Part shown: piece after piece, positions 32,477 through 41,015 of the stretch
How the letters are laid out: each line of letters opens with the position of its first letter
Numbering within the stretch: position 1 is the stretch's first letter
From: Anderseniella sp963700895
Lineage (GTDB): Bacteria > Pseudomonadota > Alphaproteobacteria > Rhizobiales > Aestuariivirgaceae
Direction: 5' to 3'
Length of the DNA: 64,000 nucleotides
Assembly: GCA_963700895.1 (NCBI GenBank)
Contig: CAVOZI010000016.1
Location: 248,001 to 312,000, forward strand
The notes under the pieces: generated by a model
Database searches by the model: none
Told to the model about the DNA's origin: nothing
Seen by the model: the letters and a program-made list of their open reading frames with translations, nothing else
Translations under genes and position numbers: made by a program

Positions 32477-32734
32477 TCGATGTTCTCCTGTACGCAGTGC
32501 ACTGAGAAGATCACATTTAATCCGGATGGCGCAAGCGGACCGACTGACGGGTCAAGGCTCTGCCGAAGCAGACATTCGCGCTTTGCGCAACATCACGCAC
32601 TTTGGGCTCTGTGCTACCATTAGCTCCGCTGCACCAAGAGGTCCGCAGAGGGTCAAATGCTGCCATCCCGCCGAGTAATACCCGATAGATTCTCTCCCTG
32701 TTGAGCAGTAGGCTCTTGGCAAGGGAGAGCGATA

Positions 32735-34465
32735 TTGGAACGCAGGTTAGCCGCCATACTGGCCGCCGATGTTGTTGGCTATTCACGCCTTACTCGTGAG
32801 GATGAAGAAGCTACGCTGCTTGCCTTTAACAAGCTGCGAGAAGACTTCATCGATCCCCTGGTAGCTGAGCACCACGGCCGCATTGTTAAGGTTATGGGTG
32901 ACGGCTATCTGGTGGAGTTCAAGAGCGCCGTTGATGCCGTGAAGTGCGCGGTCACATGGCAACAGGGCGTGATAGAAGTACAGAACCCGAAAGCCCTGAC
33001 GTTTCGCATCGGAGTCAATCTCGGAGACATTGTTGTTGAAGGCGATGACATACTAGGCGACGGGGTGAACTTGGCCGCACGTCTTGAAGGCCTGGCCGAT
33101 CCTGGGGGCATCGTGATCTCCGACATGGTTCAGGAGAACGTCTGCCACAAACTGCACTTCAGGTTTGTTGATCAAGGCAAGCAATCCCTGAAGAACATCG
33201 ACGAGCCCTTGCGGATCTGGAAGTGGGCAGATGGTGATGTCGATGCCACTGTAGCTGGCGATGTCACCATGAACGCAGACAAGCCGACGATCGCCGTCCT
33301 CGCTTTCAAAAATTTGAGCGGCGACCCTGAGCAGGAATATTTCTCCGATGGAGTTAGCGAGGACATCATTACCGAGTTGGGGCGCTTTCCGGAGCTATTC
33401 GTGATCGCTCGCAACTCGTCGTTCACGTACAAAAACGCACAGATTCTGGCAGGAGATATCGGGCGTGATCTCGGTGCCCAATACTTGGTCCAAGGCAGCG
33501 TGAGAAAGGCTGGGGAACGAGTTCGGATCTCGGTGCAGTTGGTGGATACCGAGACGGGCAATCAAATCTGGGCAGAACGGTACGACCGACAGTTAGAGGA
33601 CATTTTCGAGCTTCAGGACGAGATCACGCGATCTGTGGTGACTGTACTGCCCGTCCGATTGCAGAGTGCAATTGTGGAGCGCGCCAAGAGAAAGCCGATT
33701 AAGAGTCTCTCTGCTTATGACTTTGTGCTGCGGGCACGTTACCTGGAGAACCATACCAGCGACAGAGTTCCTGAGATACTTCAGCTGCTGACGACAGCAA
33801 TCGAACTTGACCCGACATGCGCGCGGGCCTTCAGCATGTTGGCCTTCGTGCAGGCGTACAGCGTATTTACATTTAGCCCCATTGGGGATGATCCGACGGC
33901 TTCTGCAGAGGCGAACATCCGAACGGCACTAAGCCTTGATCCGGACGATCACCTTATTCAATCAGATGCATCCCATGTCTATCTAGTAGCTGGCAAACAT
34001 GATCTGGCGGCGAAGCACATCAAGAGAGCCTATATGCTCAACCCCAATGAAATTTCTGTACAGATCAATCGAGGCATAACCGCAAATTATTGTGGTGACT
34101 CACAACTTGGTCTGGAGATGTTGAGGACCGCTCTTGCACATGACCCGTTGGCGCGGGATCACTGGTTTGAGAGTCTCGCAGAGGCCTCCTACATGCTGGG
34201 AAGATATGAAGATGCCATCGAGTTATATCAGCAGTGGCAAAATCCACCTGTACACATGCTTACACATCTTGCCGCTTGCTATGCGCAACTCGGACAAATG
34301 GATAAAGCACGCCGAGCAGTGGAAGAGTTTGAGCGCAAGAGGCCAGCAAACTCGGATTTCGATTTCTACGCAAACGCGCATGCCCGGCTGTGCAAGAGAC
34401 CCGAGGACGCCAATCATTGGCTCGAGGGCTACCGAAAGGCCGGTCTAATTTGTAGTGATCATTGA
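32735..34465 (+). CDS. Class III adenylate cyclase - TolB-like - TPR protein
   Basis: This encodes 576 residues from a TTG at 32735 preceded by GGGAGAG. The domain order equals that of the protein at 20594: cyclase (LAADVVGYSRL, KVMGDGYLVEF, LGDGVNLAARL), TolB-like (PTIAVLAFKNLSGDPEQEYFSDG, VIARNSSF, WAERYDRQLEDIFELQDEIT), TPR-like helices (ALSLDPDDHLIQSDASHVYL, EDAIELYQQW, AACYAQLGQMDKARRAVEEF). All catalytic residues of the cyclase are present. No membrane segment. It is the fourth intact cyclase of the cluster and likely a diverged duplicate of 20594. Confidence 0.9.
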   Translation: MERRLAAILAADVVGYSRLTREDEEATLLAFNKLREDFIDPLVAEHHGRIVKVMGDGYLVEFKSAVDAVKCAVTWQQGVIEVQNPKALTFRIGVNLGDIVVEGDDILGDGVNLAARLEGLADPGGIVISDMVQENVCHKLHFRFVDQGKQSLKNIDEPLRIWKWADGDVDATVAGDVTMNADKPTIAVLAFKNLSGDPEQEYFSDGVSEDIITELGRFPELFVIARNSSFTYKNAQILAGDIGRDLGAQYLVQGSVRKAGERVRISVQLVDTETGNQIWAERYDRQLEDIFELQDEITRSVVTVLPVRLQSAIVERAKRKPIKSLSAYDFVLRARYLENHTSDRVPEILQLLTTAIELDPTCARAFSMLAFVQAYSVFTFSPIGDDPTASAEANIRTALSLDPDDHLIQSDASHVYLVAGKHDLAAKHIKRAYMLNPNEISVQINRGITANYCGDSQLGLEMLRTALAHDPLARDHWFESLAEASYMLGRYEDAIELYQQWQNPPVHMLTHLAACYAQLGQMDKARRAVEEFERKRPANSDFDFYANAHARLCKRPEDANHWLEGYRKAGLICSDH

Positions 34466-35102
34466 CGAGAGCTAGGTCCGCTCCGGTTCAAAACCGGAAG
34501 TTCTCCGCCAGCTCGGTTTACGGCAGTTGTGCCCCCAAAAGCAGACATTCCACCTGCCGTTAAACTAAGCCTCTAACTGCACCTGTCCTGGGTTCAGGGT
34601 CGGGTCCGCCGCTACCCCCCCCCTAGGGGTGCCTGGGACCCCCACCCGCGGTCTGTGTGGCTGGCCCCTTACCTCTGCAGGCAAAATCTGTTCGAACCAG
34701 CAGTTGCTAAATATGGTAACAAACTCCGTTTTCCACATGCCGTTCCTTGAGTGCCAGCTCGCGAATAACGTATTATCCGCGGATAGTGAATTGCTGACTT
34801 GTGTCAGCGAGCCACAGTCATTGCTGCCCCGTCCGGTGAGGTAAAGAGCGCCAGAGAAACGGGAAACGAGATACAGGATTGGCAGCCGTCGAGGGTCTGA
34901 ACGTTATACAGGCCACGGATGCAACAAAAAACCCCGCCCCTTGGTGTGGCAACCGCGGCGAGGCTTCTTGTTCAAGATAGAACTGGGACATTTATGACCC
35001 GCTGTAGAAATGCCACAGGAAGCGATGTTGCACAACGCGGTTGCTTCACAAATATCCGGCAGCAGCAGGTCAAGCTCCCGTTTATCCACAACGGAGCCAG
35101 GC
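34466..35102. other. Intergenic region with repeats and a terminator
   Basis: There is no supported gene in 640 bases. It holds a CCGGTT/AACCGG palindrome at about 34483-34500, a dispersed-repeat copy near 34527 (GTTGTGCCCCC, AAAGCAGAC), a C-rich run near 34613, and a minus-strand terminator at 34926-34965. Confidence 0.5.
34926..34965 (-). terminator. Terminator-like hairpin
   Basis: CCTCGCC pairs with GGCGGGG (one wobble), followed by six T on the minus strand. It is well placed to end transcription of the recombinase gene, whose frame stops at 35183. Confidence 0.55.
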
Positions 35103-35285
35103 ATGGCCTCTTATATCTCAACAAGACGTGCGGCTGAGATCGCACAGGTCGCACATCGAACTATCCAGGATTGGACGACCCGTTATCCGGGCCTTGCTCG
35201 CAAGGTCGCCGGCCGCTGGCGTGTCGATCCTGATTGTCTGCAACGCATCCTTGATGGCCACCAGAGCCTGCGGTGGGGGTGCTGA
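35103..35285 (+). CDS. Excisionase-like helix-turn-helix protein
   Basis: This encodes 60 residues from the ATG at 35103 with GGAG upstream. The sequence SYISTRRAAEIAQVAHRTIQDWTTRYPGLARKVAGRWRVD forms a MerR/excisionase-type winged helix (helix-turn-helix, then a wing with GRWRV). Proteins of this kind assist recombinases or control island genes. Its coding region lies antisense to the extended 3' end of the serine recombinase gene (35183-36094), so one of the two annotations may be wrong at its end. Confidence 0.6.
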   Translation: MASYISTRRAAEIAQVAHRTIQDWTTRYPGLARKVAGRWRVDPDCLQRILDGHQSLRWGC

Positions 35286-36094
35286 AACATGGCGAAGCAT
35301 AAGAAGGGCATTTGCATCTTGAAGTGCCGCGTTATTGGATTCGATTTTTGTTCCGGCTCTTTGTGCATTGGCCATAAGGCTTGGCGGTTCAAGATGGGAG
35401 CTTCAACTAACGGGTAATCAGCAATTGTCTGAACGAAAATCGCACCATTGGTGTGTTTCGGGGTTGCGGTAACATCAATCTGTAGAGCGAGTGCTCCACC
35501 TTTTTGCTTGAGATTGTTATTGATGTCTCCAATCGACCTGAACCACGCCAATTTGGAGTCGTGGATATAGACGCTCGCCCTGCTGACCCCAACTCGCCGC
35601 GCTATTTCCGAAGCGCCCAGACCTTCCTGCCGAAGCACTGCAATCTCATCTGCCTTTGCCTGTGCAGTTGCCGGTCTGCCAAACTTCTTTCCTGATGCCT
35701 TCGCCTTGAAGATACCTTCACGCTGACGTTCCAGCATCATCTCACGTTCAAACTCCGCCACTGCACCCAGCAATGACAGCATCAGTTTGCCAGTTGCAGT
35801 ACTGGTGTCCAGTGAGATGTTGAGAATCCGCAGACCGACACCTTTATCCTGCAGCACACCGACAATCTGCCAGAGATGCTTCACTGACCGCGCCAGTCTG
35901 TCGAGTTTGGTCACCACCAGGACATCACCATCCCGTACGAAGGCGACTATCTCGTCCAGTCGGTGACGTTTGGCGACTGATGATACCTGCTCGCTGAAGA
36001 TCCGCTCACATCCCGCTGCCTTCAGTTCATCGACCTGTGCTTCCAGACCGAACTTCTGTTCCACCGTCGATGTTCGTGCATATCCAACAATCAT
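35183..36094 (-). CDS. Serine recombinase (resolvase/invertase family) with extended C-terminus
   Basis: The start ATG at 36092-36094 follows AGGAGAG. Residues 1-140 form the catalytic domain (IVGYARTSTVEQKFGLEAQ with the Ser, VVTKLDRLARSV, LMLSLLGAVAEFEREMMLERQREGI). A hinge and C-terminal HTH follow (GLGASEIARRVGVSRASVYI). Family members end here at about 185-190 residues. This frame continues for about another 115 residues of unrecognised sequence to 303, probably because the original stop was lost when flanking DNA was deleted. It is paralogous to the fragment at 27690-27870. Confidence 0.8.
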   Translation of the reverse strand: MIVGYARTSTVEQKFGLEAQVDELKAAGCERIFSEQVSSVAKRHRLDEIVAFVRDGDVLVVTKLDRLARSVKHLWQIVGVLQDKGVGLRILNISLDTSTATGKLMLSLLGAVAEFEREMMLERQREGIFKAKASGKKFGRPATAQAKADEIAVLRQEGLGASEIARRVGVSRASVYIHDSKLAWFRSIGDINNNLKQKGGALALQIDVTATPKHTNGAIFVQTIADYPLVEAPILNRQALWPMHKEPEQKSNPITRHFKMQMPFLCFAMFQHPHRRLWWPSRMRCRQSGSTRQRPATLRARPG

Positions 36095-36106
36095 CTTGTT
36101 CTCTCC

Positions 36107-36190
36107 TGTCTCAAATGGACGGAGAGGATTTGAGAATGGTGTTTCAAAAGGCAACCAGCAGACTTTGGAGACAGTTGCCGGCAGGTGTCT
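36107..36190. promoter_or_regulatory. Possible res site of the serine recombinase
   Basis: Directly before the recombinase gene lie TGTCTCAAA (36107) with TTTGAGA (36129), then TTTCAAAAG with CTTTGGAGACA (about 36142 and 36163), then TGTCTCAGA (about 36187). Several inverted copies of one half-site in about 85 bases fit the sub-site structure of a resolvase res site. Confidence 0.4.
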
Positions 36191-36241
36191 CAGAATGCGT
36201 GGTTTTTGCAGCGATCAACTGCAGCAGGATTTGCCTTCTTG

Positions 36242-36273
36242 TAGGGGTTCACCATCATTATGGTGAACCCCTA
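36242..36273. other. Perfect 14-bp palindrome
   Basis: TAGGGGTTCACCAT (36242-36255) and ATGGTGAACCCCTA (36260-36273) are exact complements around a 4-base loop. It lies between the recombinase and the integrase tail. There is no T run. Confidence 0.55.
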
Positions 36274-36372
36274 GTCGATCTGATGGTTGAGCATGGTGTT
36301 GGCGTTCGAGTGAAACAAGTTCTCGAACTGCACCGAATTAACGAAGATTTCTTCCTCGACGAATGACAACTA

Positions 36373-36443
36373 TCACGACCTGAACGACTGCAAGTTCTCA
36401 ATCCGCATCCTGCTCTCGGCATGAGACAGATAGAACCGCTCTA
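36373..36443 (-). pseudogene. Integrase, C-terminal piece with catalytic tyrosine
   Basis: The minus strand reads LERFYLSHAESRMRIENLQ and a stop at 36373. The RFY tyrosine is the nucleophile position of tyrosine recombinases. It continues exactly the frame of the integrase that breaks off at 37607 (SVDQL), with the TA target duplication accounting for the join. IS630 separates the two pieces. Confidence 0.8.
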
Positions 36444-37606
36444 ATACCAACCGGCATTGATCAGTACCGATGTGCCCAGTCGCGCAAGCCGATAGACATG
36501 ATCTTCCAGGGCTGGTCGATGAGGTTGTTCCAGGCCTGACATGACAGAGCGACAATATCGTCGTAGGAGCGGAAGACCCGATTGGACAGCCAGTTGTCAC
36601 GCAGGTACTGCCAGACGTTCTCAACCGGATTGAGTTCTGGCGACTTCGGCGGCAGGAACAGCAGCGTGATGTTGCCGGGGACCTTGAGTTGCTTCGAGGA
36701 ATGCCATCCAGCCTGATCGAGGATGAGGACGGCATGGGCGCCGATATCGACCTGGGCACTGATCTCGACAAGATGCGCATTCATGGCCTCGGTATCGCAC
36801 CACGGCATCACCAGGCCAGCTCCCTTGCCTTTGGCCGGGCAGATGGCCCCGAAGATATAGGCCGATGAAGTGCGCTGGTCCTGCGGGGCTGATGGCCTGG
36901 TGCCACGCCGGGCCCAGCGCCGGGTGATCTTGTTCTTCTGCCCGATACGGGCCTCATCCTGCCACCACAGCTCTATCGCGGTGTCGGTCGGCAGGCCACA
37001 TTGGATGGCGTCGATCTGTTCCGGGAAGCTTTTTTTTTAAAATGCTCTGCCTGCAGCTCGTTCTGGGCATGATGGTGTGGCCGGGCCGACAGCTTGCGGT
37101 AGCCCATCGCCTTCAACATCCGCCCCAACGTGCTTTCATCAATGGAGATGCGGTACTCCCGGTAAAGCCACTGGACCAGGTCCTTCAGGCGCCAGCGCAC
37201 CACCTCGTCAATCGCCGGGATTGGGCCACGCTCAATCAGCTCAACCAGCGCCTGCCGCTGTGCCTCGTTCAGCTTTGGCACCCGCCCGGGCGCCTTGCCA
37301 TCCAGCAGGCCATCGGGACCTCTGGCATTGAACCGCACCACCCAGTCACGGATGATCTGCGCCGTGACGCCGCCAACCTTGGCGGCAGCCCGGCGTGAGC
37401 CGCCATCATAAATACTCGCCAAGGCCAACAGACGCCGGGTCTGGTTGGCATCCTTCGATGCCCGGGCCAGAACCCTCATATCCGTGGCAGAGAAGTCAGA
37501 GCGAAGGGGTGTCGCAGCAACCATGGCAAACCTCCTGTTTGCCACATCGAGTCAGACAATCGCTGATTTGCCTACCCACTTGAGTCAACCACTACGCCGG
37601 TTGGTA
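36444..37606 (-). mobile_element. IS630-family insertion sequence
   Basis: This is an element of about 1.16 kb bounded by inverted ends, ATACCAACCGGC on the left and GCCGGTTGGTA on the right. TA is present outside both ends (36442-36443, 37607-37608), as expected for IS630 insertion at TA. It is inserted in the integrase gene. Confidence 0.85.
36461..37524 (-). CDS. IS630 transposase, read in two frames
   Basis: It starts at the ATG at 37522-37524 after AGGAGG. The first frame has the HTH part (GSRRAAAKVGGVTAQIIRDWVVRF) through MLKAMGYRKLSAR. It reaches a run of nine A on the minus strand (37030-37038), after which it meets a stop in frame. Slipping back one base continues the protein: SFPEQIDAIQCGLP, the first Asp in WWQDEARIG, the second in LILDQAGWH, the Glu in SPELNPVENVWQ. 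IS630 and related elements often make their transposase by programmed -1 shifting at A runs, so the gene is probably functional and not broken. Confidence 0.8.
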
Positions 37607-38725
37607 TAACTGGTCAACGCTGGTTAGGGCGTTTCGTGCCAGCATGAAGATGTCCACGTTGTCTCCCTTGAGAAGACGGAACATCAATGCTGTGTGACGC
37701 AGTGAGTAGAGTGTCCTTGCCCGTCCTCGTGCGTCCTCCTTCAACCCTGCCTGTTCCAGAACGTATTCAAACTGCCGCCTGATGGTTTGCAGCGCATATT
37801 CACGGTTCTGGTATTGTGGGAAGAAAACGTAATCGTCTGACCCACCATAACCCAGATCCCTGTGCCGCTTGAGAAGTCGCTCATAGACATCCACCGCGAA
37901 CTCCATCGACAGACTGTCCCGATTGACCGTCTTTGAACTGATGGGGGTTATGGCGAGGAAACGATTGTCGCCACGTTGCTCGATCTGGACATGCCGGTGT
38001 TTCAGCACCTTCAAGTCAGACACCCGCACAAACACGTTCACATGAAAGACGATGAAGTCCCAGATTTCCTCAGTGAGTGCCACACCACGAACCTTGATGT
38101 CCTGCTTCGCTAGTTCTGATGCCGTCTTCCAGAGTTTGCGATACTCGTCATCAGAGAAATAGGGGCGCGGATTGTCCTTCTTTTTGACCGTGGGAATCTG
38201 CGGCATTGAACGAAGAAATCCTCTCCGCCTTGCCTCGTTCAGCACCTTCCTGATGACCACCAAATGTTTGTTCAGAGTTGACGGTGACAGTTTCCGTTCA
38301 CGGGACAGATGGTCGATGTAGTCATCAATCATCTCCGTCGTGATCTGTGCGACTGCCTTCGTCCCGAAGTAGGGGAGAATGTCCTTGTTGAGTTTTCTCC
38401 GGTCCTCACTCAGCAGTCGTTTGTCCCGTTCATCACGACCAACCAGTGCCTCCTGTCGTTCCATGAGTTTGTTTGCACATGCGGCGAATGTGTCACGGTG
38501 AACATCGAAGTCCATCCGCTGTGCCAGTTTCACATCATCAAAGAACGACTTCGCGAACTCGATCGCATCTGCCTTGTTCTCACATCTGGTCGATTTTCGC
38601 AGATACTTGCGTCCAACGAACAATCTGACCTGCCAAAATCCCGATGCAGGGATTCGATAAATCTGCAGCGTGTCAGGATATCCACGGATTGGTGTCAGAT
38701 CGTATGGCGCTGTGCGACTAGACAT
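37607..38725 (-). pseudogene. Tyrosine-recombinase integrase, main part (split by IS630)
   Basis: It starts near 38725 and encodes about 370 residues before the IS630 junction. It has an Arm/core-binding region (AQITTEMIDDYIDHLSRERKLSPSTLNKHLVVIRKVLNEARRRG) and the start of the catalytic domain (PYFSDDEYRKLWKTA, WDFIVFHVNVFVRVSDLKVLKHRHV). The SLRHTALMFRLLKGD box contributes Arg and His, and the frame stops at NALTSVDQL. The tyrosine segment is on the far side of IS630 (36373-36443). The gene starts about 80 bases from the 3' end of tRNA-Phe and reads away from it, the usual position for an island integrase using the tRNA as attachment site. In this state it should be inactive. Confidence 0.85.
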
Positions 38726-38803
38726 ACGTAATTGTATGAAACCAAATCGCTACATACAAGTGATCCGCAGCGAGTACCTAAATTATTGATTTTGTTGGGG
38801 AAG

Positions 38804-38880
38804 TGGTGCCCAGGGCCGGAATTGAACCAGCCGACACGCGGATTTTCAATCCGCTGCTCTACCAACTGAGCTACCTGGGC
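38804..38880 (-). tRNA. tRNA-Phe (GAA)
   Basis: Acceptor GCCCAGG pairs with CCTGGGC, the D-arm is GCTCAGTTGGTAGAGC, and the anticodon arm is GCGGA-TTGAAAA-TCCGC with anticodon GAA. The T-arm is GCTGG-TTCAATT-CCGGC, and CCA is encoded. The variable loop appears one base longer than standard. Its 3' end faces the integrase and is the likely island attachment site. Confidence 0.95.
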
Positions 38881-39007
38881 ATTGATGAGGGCGCCAGAAG
38901 CGCCGCCAGCGAGGTCGCCTTATAGGTGATCGCCGGACGCCTGTCCAGCATCAACCGGCGGCTTTTTGACGGGCGATGGAACGCGCCTGCATGGCCAATG
39001 CGGGTGC

Positions 39008-39256
39008 TCAGTCCTGTTCCTCGCCATCGCTTCGCCGGGGGGCGGTCTCGCCTGACAGCTCGTCGAAATCCGGAGGCTCCACCGCAGGGATCGCATACTG
39101 CCCGCCAAGCCAGCGGTGCAGGTCCACATCGGCGCAGCGCGCCGAGCAGAACGGATGGTATTTCTGTGCTGACGGCTGCTGGCAAACCGGGCACGGACGC
39201 CGTGTCCGCAAGCGAACCGGATGGATGGGCTCGGGCTTGTCCGGCTTGTCCACCAC
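39008..39256 (-). CDS. yacG: DNA gyrase inhibitor YacG (zinc protein)
   Basis: About 82 residues start at GTG near 39254-39256, after GGAGG that overlaps the maf stop. The zinc-binding core is RPCPVCQQP...YHPFCSARCADVDLHRWLGGQY (C-x2-C and C-x3-C), the YacG signature, with an acidic tail (SGETAPRR...EEQD). YacG binds GyrB and blocks DNA binding by gyrase. It lies between maf and tRNA-Phe, the common alphaproteobacterial order. Confidence 0.85.
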   Translation of the reverse strand: MVDKPDKPEPIHPVRLRTRRPCPVCQQPSAQKYHPFCSARCADVDLHRWLGGQYAIPAVEPPDFDELSGETAPRRSDGEEQD

Positions 39257-39261
39257 CGTCG

Positions 39262-39888
39262 TCAGACCTCCGGCAGCCAGTGCTTGTAGACGGGGTAACC
39301 GGCCGCTTGCAGCATTTGCAGGGTTTCGAACACCGGCAGCCCCACCACGCAACTGTGCGAGCCGGTAATGTAGCGCACGAAGGCTGCCGCCTTGCCCTGA
39401 ATGGCATAGCCACCCGCCTTGCCGCGCCACTCGTCGGACAGCAGGTAGGCGTCGATGTCCTCGCGCGACAACCGTTTGAAGCGCACCTTGGTGTCGACCA
39501 CCCTGGACTTCTCCCGCCCATCCGGCGAAATCAGCGCAATCGAGGTGAACACCCGGTGCGACCGGCCCGACAGCAGCAGCAGCGCCTCGCGCGCCTCTTC
39601 GGCGGATTGCGGCTTGTCCACCACCCGCCGGCCGAGGCTTACCACCGTGTCGGCGGCGAGGATGAAGGTGTTGTCGCCAAGATTGCGGACCAGTGCAGCC
39701 CCACGCGCTGCCTGCGCCTTTCCCCGCGCCAACCTGAGCGAGAGAGCGCGCGGCGCCTCGCGCTTGCCCGGCGTCTCGTCGACATCGACCGGGTTCAGCA
39801 GGTCAGGAGATATGCCCACCTGCTCGATCAGCGCCAGCCGCCGCGGCGATGCGCTGGCCAGCACCAGCTTCGGTTCGTTGTCAGACAT
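39262..39888 (-). CDS. maf: Maf-family nucleotide pyrophosphatase
   Basis: This encodes 208 residues from MSDNEPKLVLASASPRRLALIEQVG at 39888. LASASPRR is the phosphate-binding start of Maf proteins, ILAADTVVSL has the catalytic Asp, KPQSAEEAREALLLLSGRSHRV follows, and EWRGKAGGYAIQGKAAAFV has the conserved Gly/Tyr/Gln. Maf proteins hydrolyse modified or canonical nucleoside triphosphates (dTTP/UTP or m7GTP) to monophosphates. It is immediately upstream of yacG in the same operon. Confidence 0.92.
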   Translation of the reverse strand: MSDNEPKLVLASASPRRLALIEQVGISPDLLNPVDVDETPGKREAPRALSLRLARGKAQAARGAALVRNLGDNTFILAADTVVSLGRRVVDKPQSAEEAREALLLLSGRSHRVFTSIALISPDGREKSRVVDTKVRFKRLSREDIDAYLLSDEWRGKAGGYAIQGKAAAFVRYITGSHSCVVGLPVFETLQMLQAAGYPVYKHWLPEV

Positions 39889-39991
39889 CTGGCGCCCACC
39901 ACCTGCAAGCCAATCGGAAATAGCAGGCCGTATGTGCACCGGATTCTGCCGGCTTGTCCAGCATATCGCCCGCGGTCTGGCCGGTGCTTCG

Positions 39992-40441
39992 TCAGCGGAC
40001 GCTGGGCAAACCGGTGCCGCCGAAGCGTTCGGTAATGCGCTTGCGCAGCGCGTCCCGGCAAGCCCGGTAGGCGTCAAGGATCTGTTCGCGGCTGCCAGCC
40101 GTCATCGACGGGTCGATGGTCGGCCAGTACTCCACGTCGATGGCCATTGTACGGGTCATTTCCATGGCCTTGTGGTGGGCTTCCGGCGAAAGCGATATGA
40201 CCAGGTCGAAGCTTGAATCCTCCAGGTCGTCGAACGACTTCGACTTGTGCCGGGCAGCATCGACGCCGATCTCGTCGAGCACCTGCAGCATGAACCCGTC
40301 GGGCTCGCCGGCGCGCACGCCGCAGCTGTCCACGTAAACCCGGTGGCCGTAGAAGTGCCGCATCAGCGCTTCCGCCATGGGCGAGCGGATGGCGTTCTGG
40401 CTGCAGGCGAACAGCACCGCCCCGGGCAGGTCCGCGCTCAT
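39992..40441 (-). CDS. Low-molecular-weight phosphatase family protein
   Basis: This encodes 149 residues from MSADLPGAVLFACSQNAIRSPMAEALM. The loop CSQNAIRS is the C-x5-R-S phosphate loop of LMW protein tyrosine phosphatases and ArsC-like enzymes, and YWPTIDPS supplies the general-acid Asp. The gene sits in the conserved alphaproteobacterial run between UPF0262 and maf. The substrate is not known. Confidence 0.9.
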   Translation of the reverse strand: MSADLPGAVLFACSQNAIRSPMAEALMRHFYGHRVYVDSCGVRAGEPDGFMLQVLDEIGVDAARHKSKSFDDLEDSSFDLVISLSPEAHHKAMEMTRTMAIDVEYWPTIDPSMTAGSREQILDAYRACRDALRKRITERFGGTGLPSVR

Positions 40442-40460
40442 GTTGCCGGACGCTCCATTC

Positions 40461-40937
40461 CTAGCCGCGCCAGTGCAGCACGCAGACCAGCGTGAACAGC
40501 CGGCGTGCCGTATCGAAATCAACCTTGATCTTGCCCTCGAGCCGGTCCATCAGCGTCTGGCTGCCCTCGTTGTGCAGGCCGCGCCGGGCCATGTCGATGG
40601 TTTCGATCTGGCTGGGCGAGGCGGTCCGGATGGCCTGGTAGTAGCTCTCGCAGATACCGTAATAGTCCTTGACGATGCGTCTGAGCGGCGACAGCGCCAG
40701 CCCGATGATGGCGCAGGTCTCGCCGTCCTTGTCGGTGATGTTGAAGACCAGCCGGGTGCCGTCGATGGCAAGGTTCAGGGCGTAGGGGCCGCTGTCCCTG
40801 CCTTCCACCTTGAAGGTGTTGGATTCCAGCAGGTCGTAGATGGCCACCTTGCGTTCGTGGTCGACATCGGCCGAGAACGTCCGGGACAGGTTATCGTCCA
40901 GGTTAACGCTGACCAGCTTGTCGGTATCTGCACCCAT
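40461..40937 (-). CDS. UPF0262 family protein
   Basis: This encodes 158 residues (MGADTDKLVSVNLDD...). LSRTFSADVDHERKVAIYDLLESNTF, ITDKDGETCAIIGLALSPLRRIVKDYY, CESYYQAIR, and IDMARRGLHNEGSQTLMDRLEGKI are the conserved blocks of UPF0262, a family restricted to alphaproteobacteria with no known function. It is flanked by hisD and the phosphatase gene as in many relatives. Confidence 0.92.
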   Translation of the reverse strand: MGADTDKLVSVNLDDNLSRTFSADVDHERKVAIYDLLESNTFKVEGRDSGPYALNLAIDGTRLVFNITDKDGETCAIIGLALSPLRRIVKDYYGICESYYQAIRTASPSQIETIDMARRGLHNEGSQTLMDRLEGKIKVDFDTARRLFTLVCVLHWRG

Positions 40938-41015
40938 CAGCCCACCAGCGGCAGAAACTCTGCCCGTCTACAACTCAAGGCACCGCGCCTTATCCGGCAT
41001 GGCATGAAGCCGCTC

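Noticed and set aside
38804..38880. Second copy of the tRNA-Phe 3' end as far attachment site inside the window
   Set aside because: I looked through the left 38 kb for the tRNA 3' sequence (GCCCAGGGCC, ATTGAACC) and saw no convincing match.
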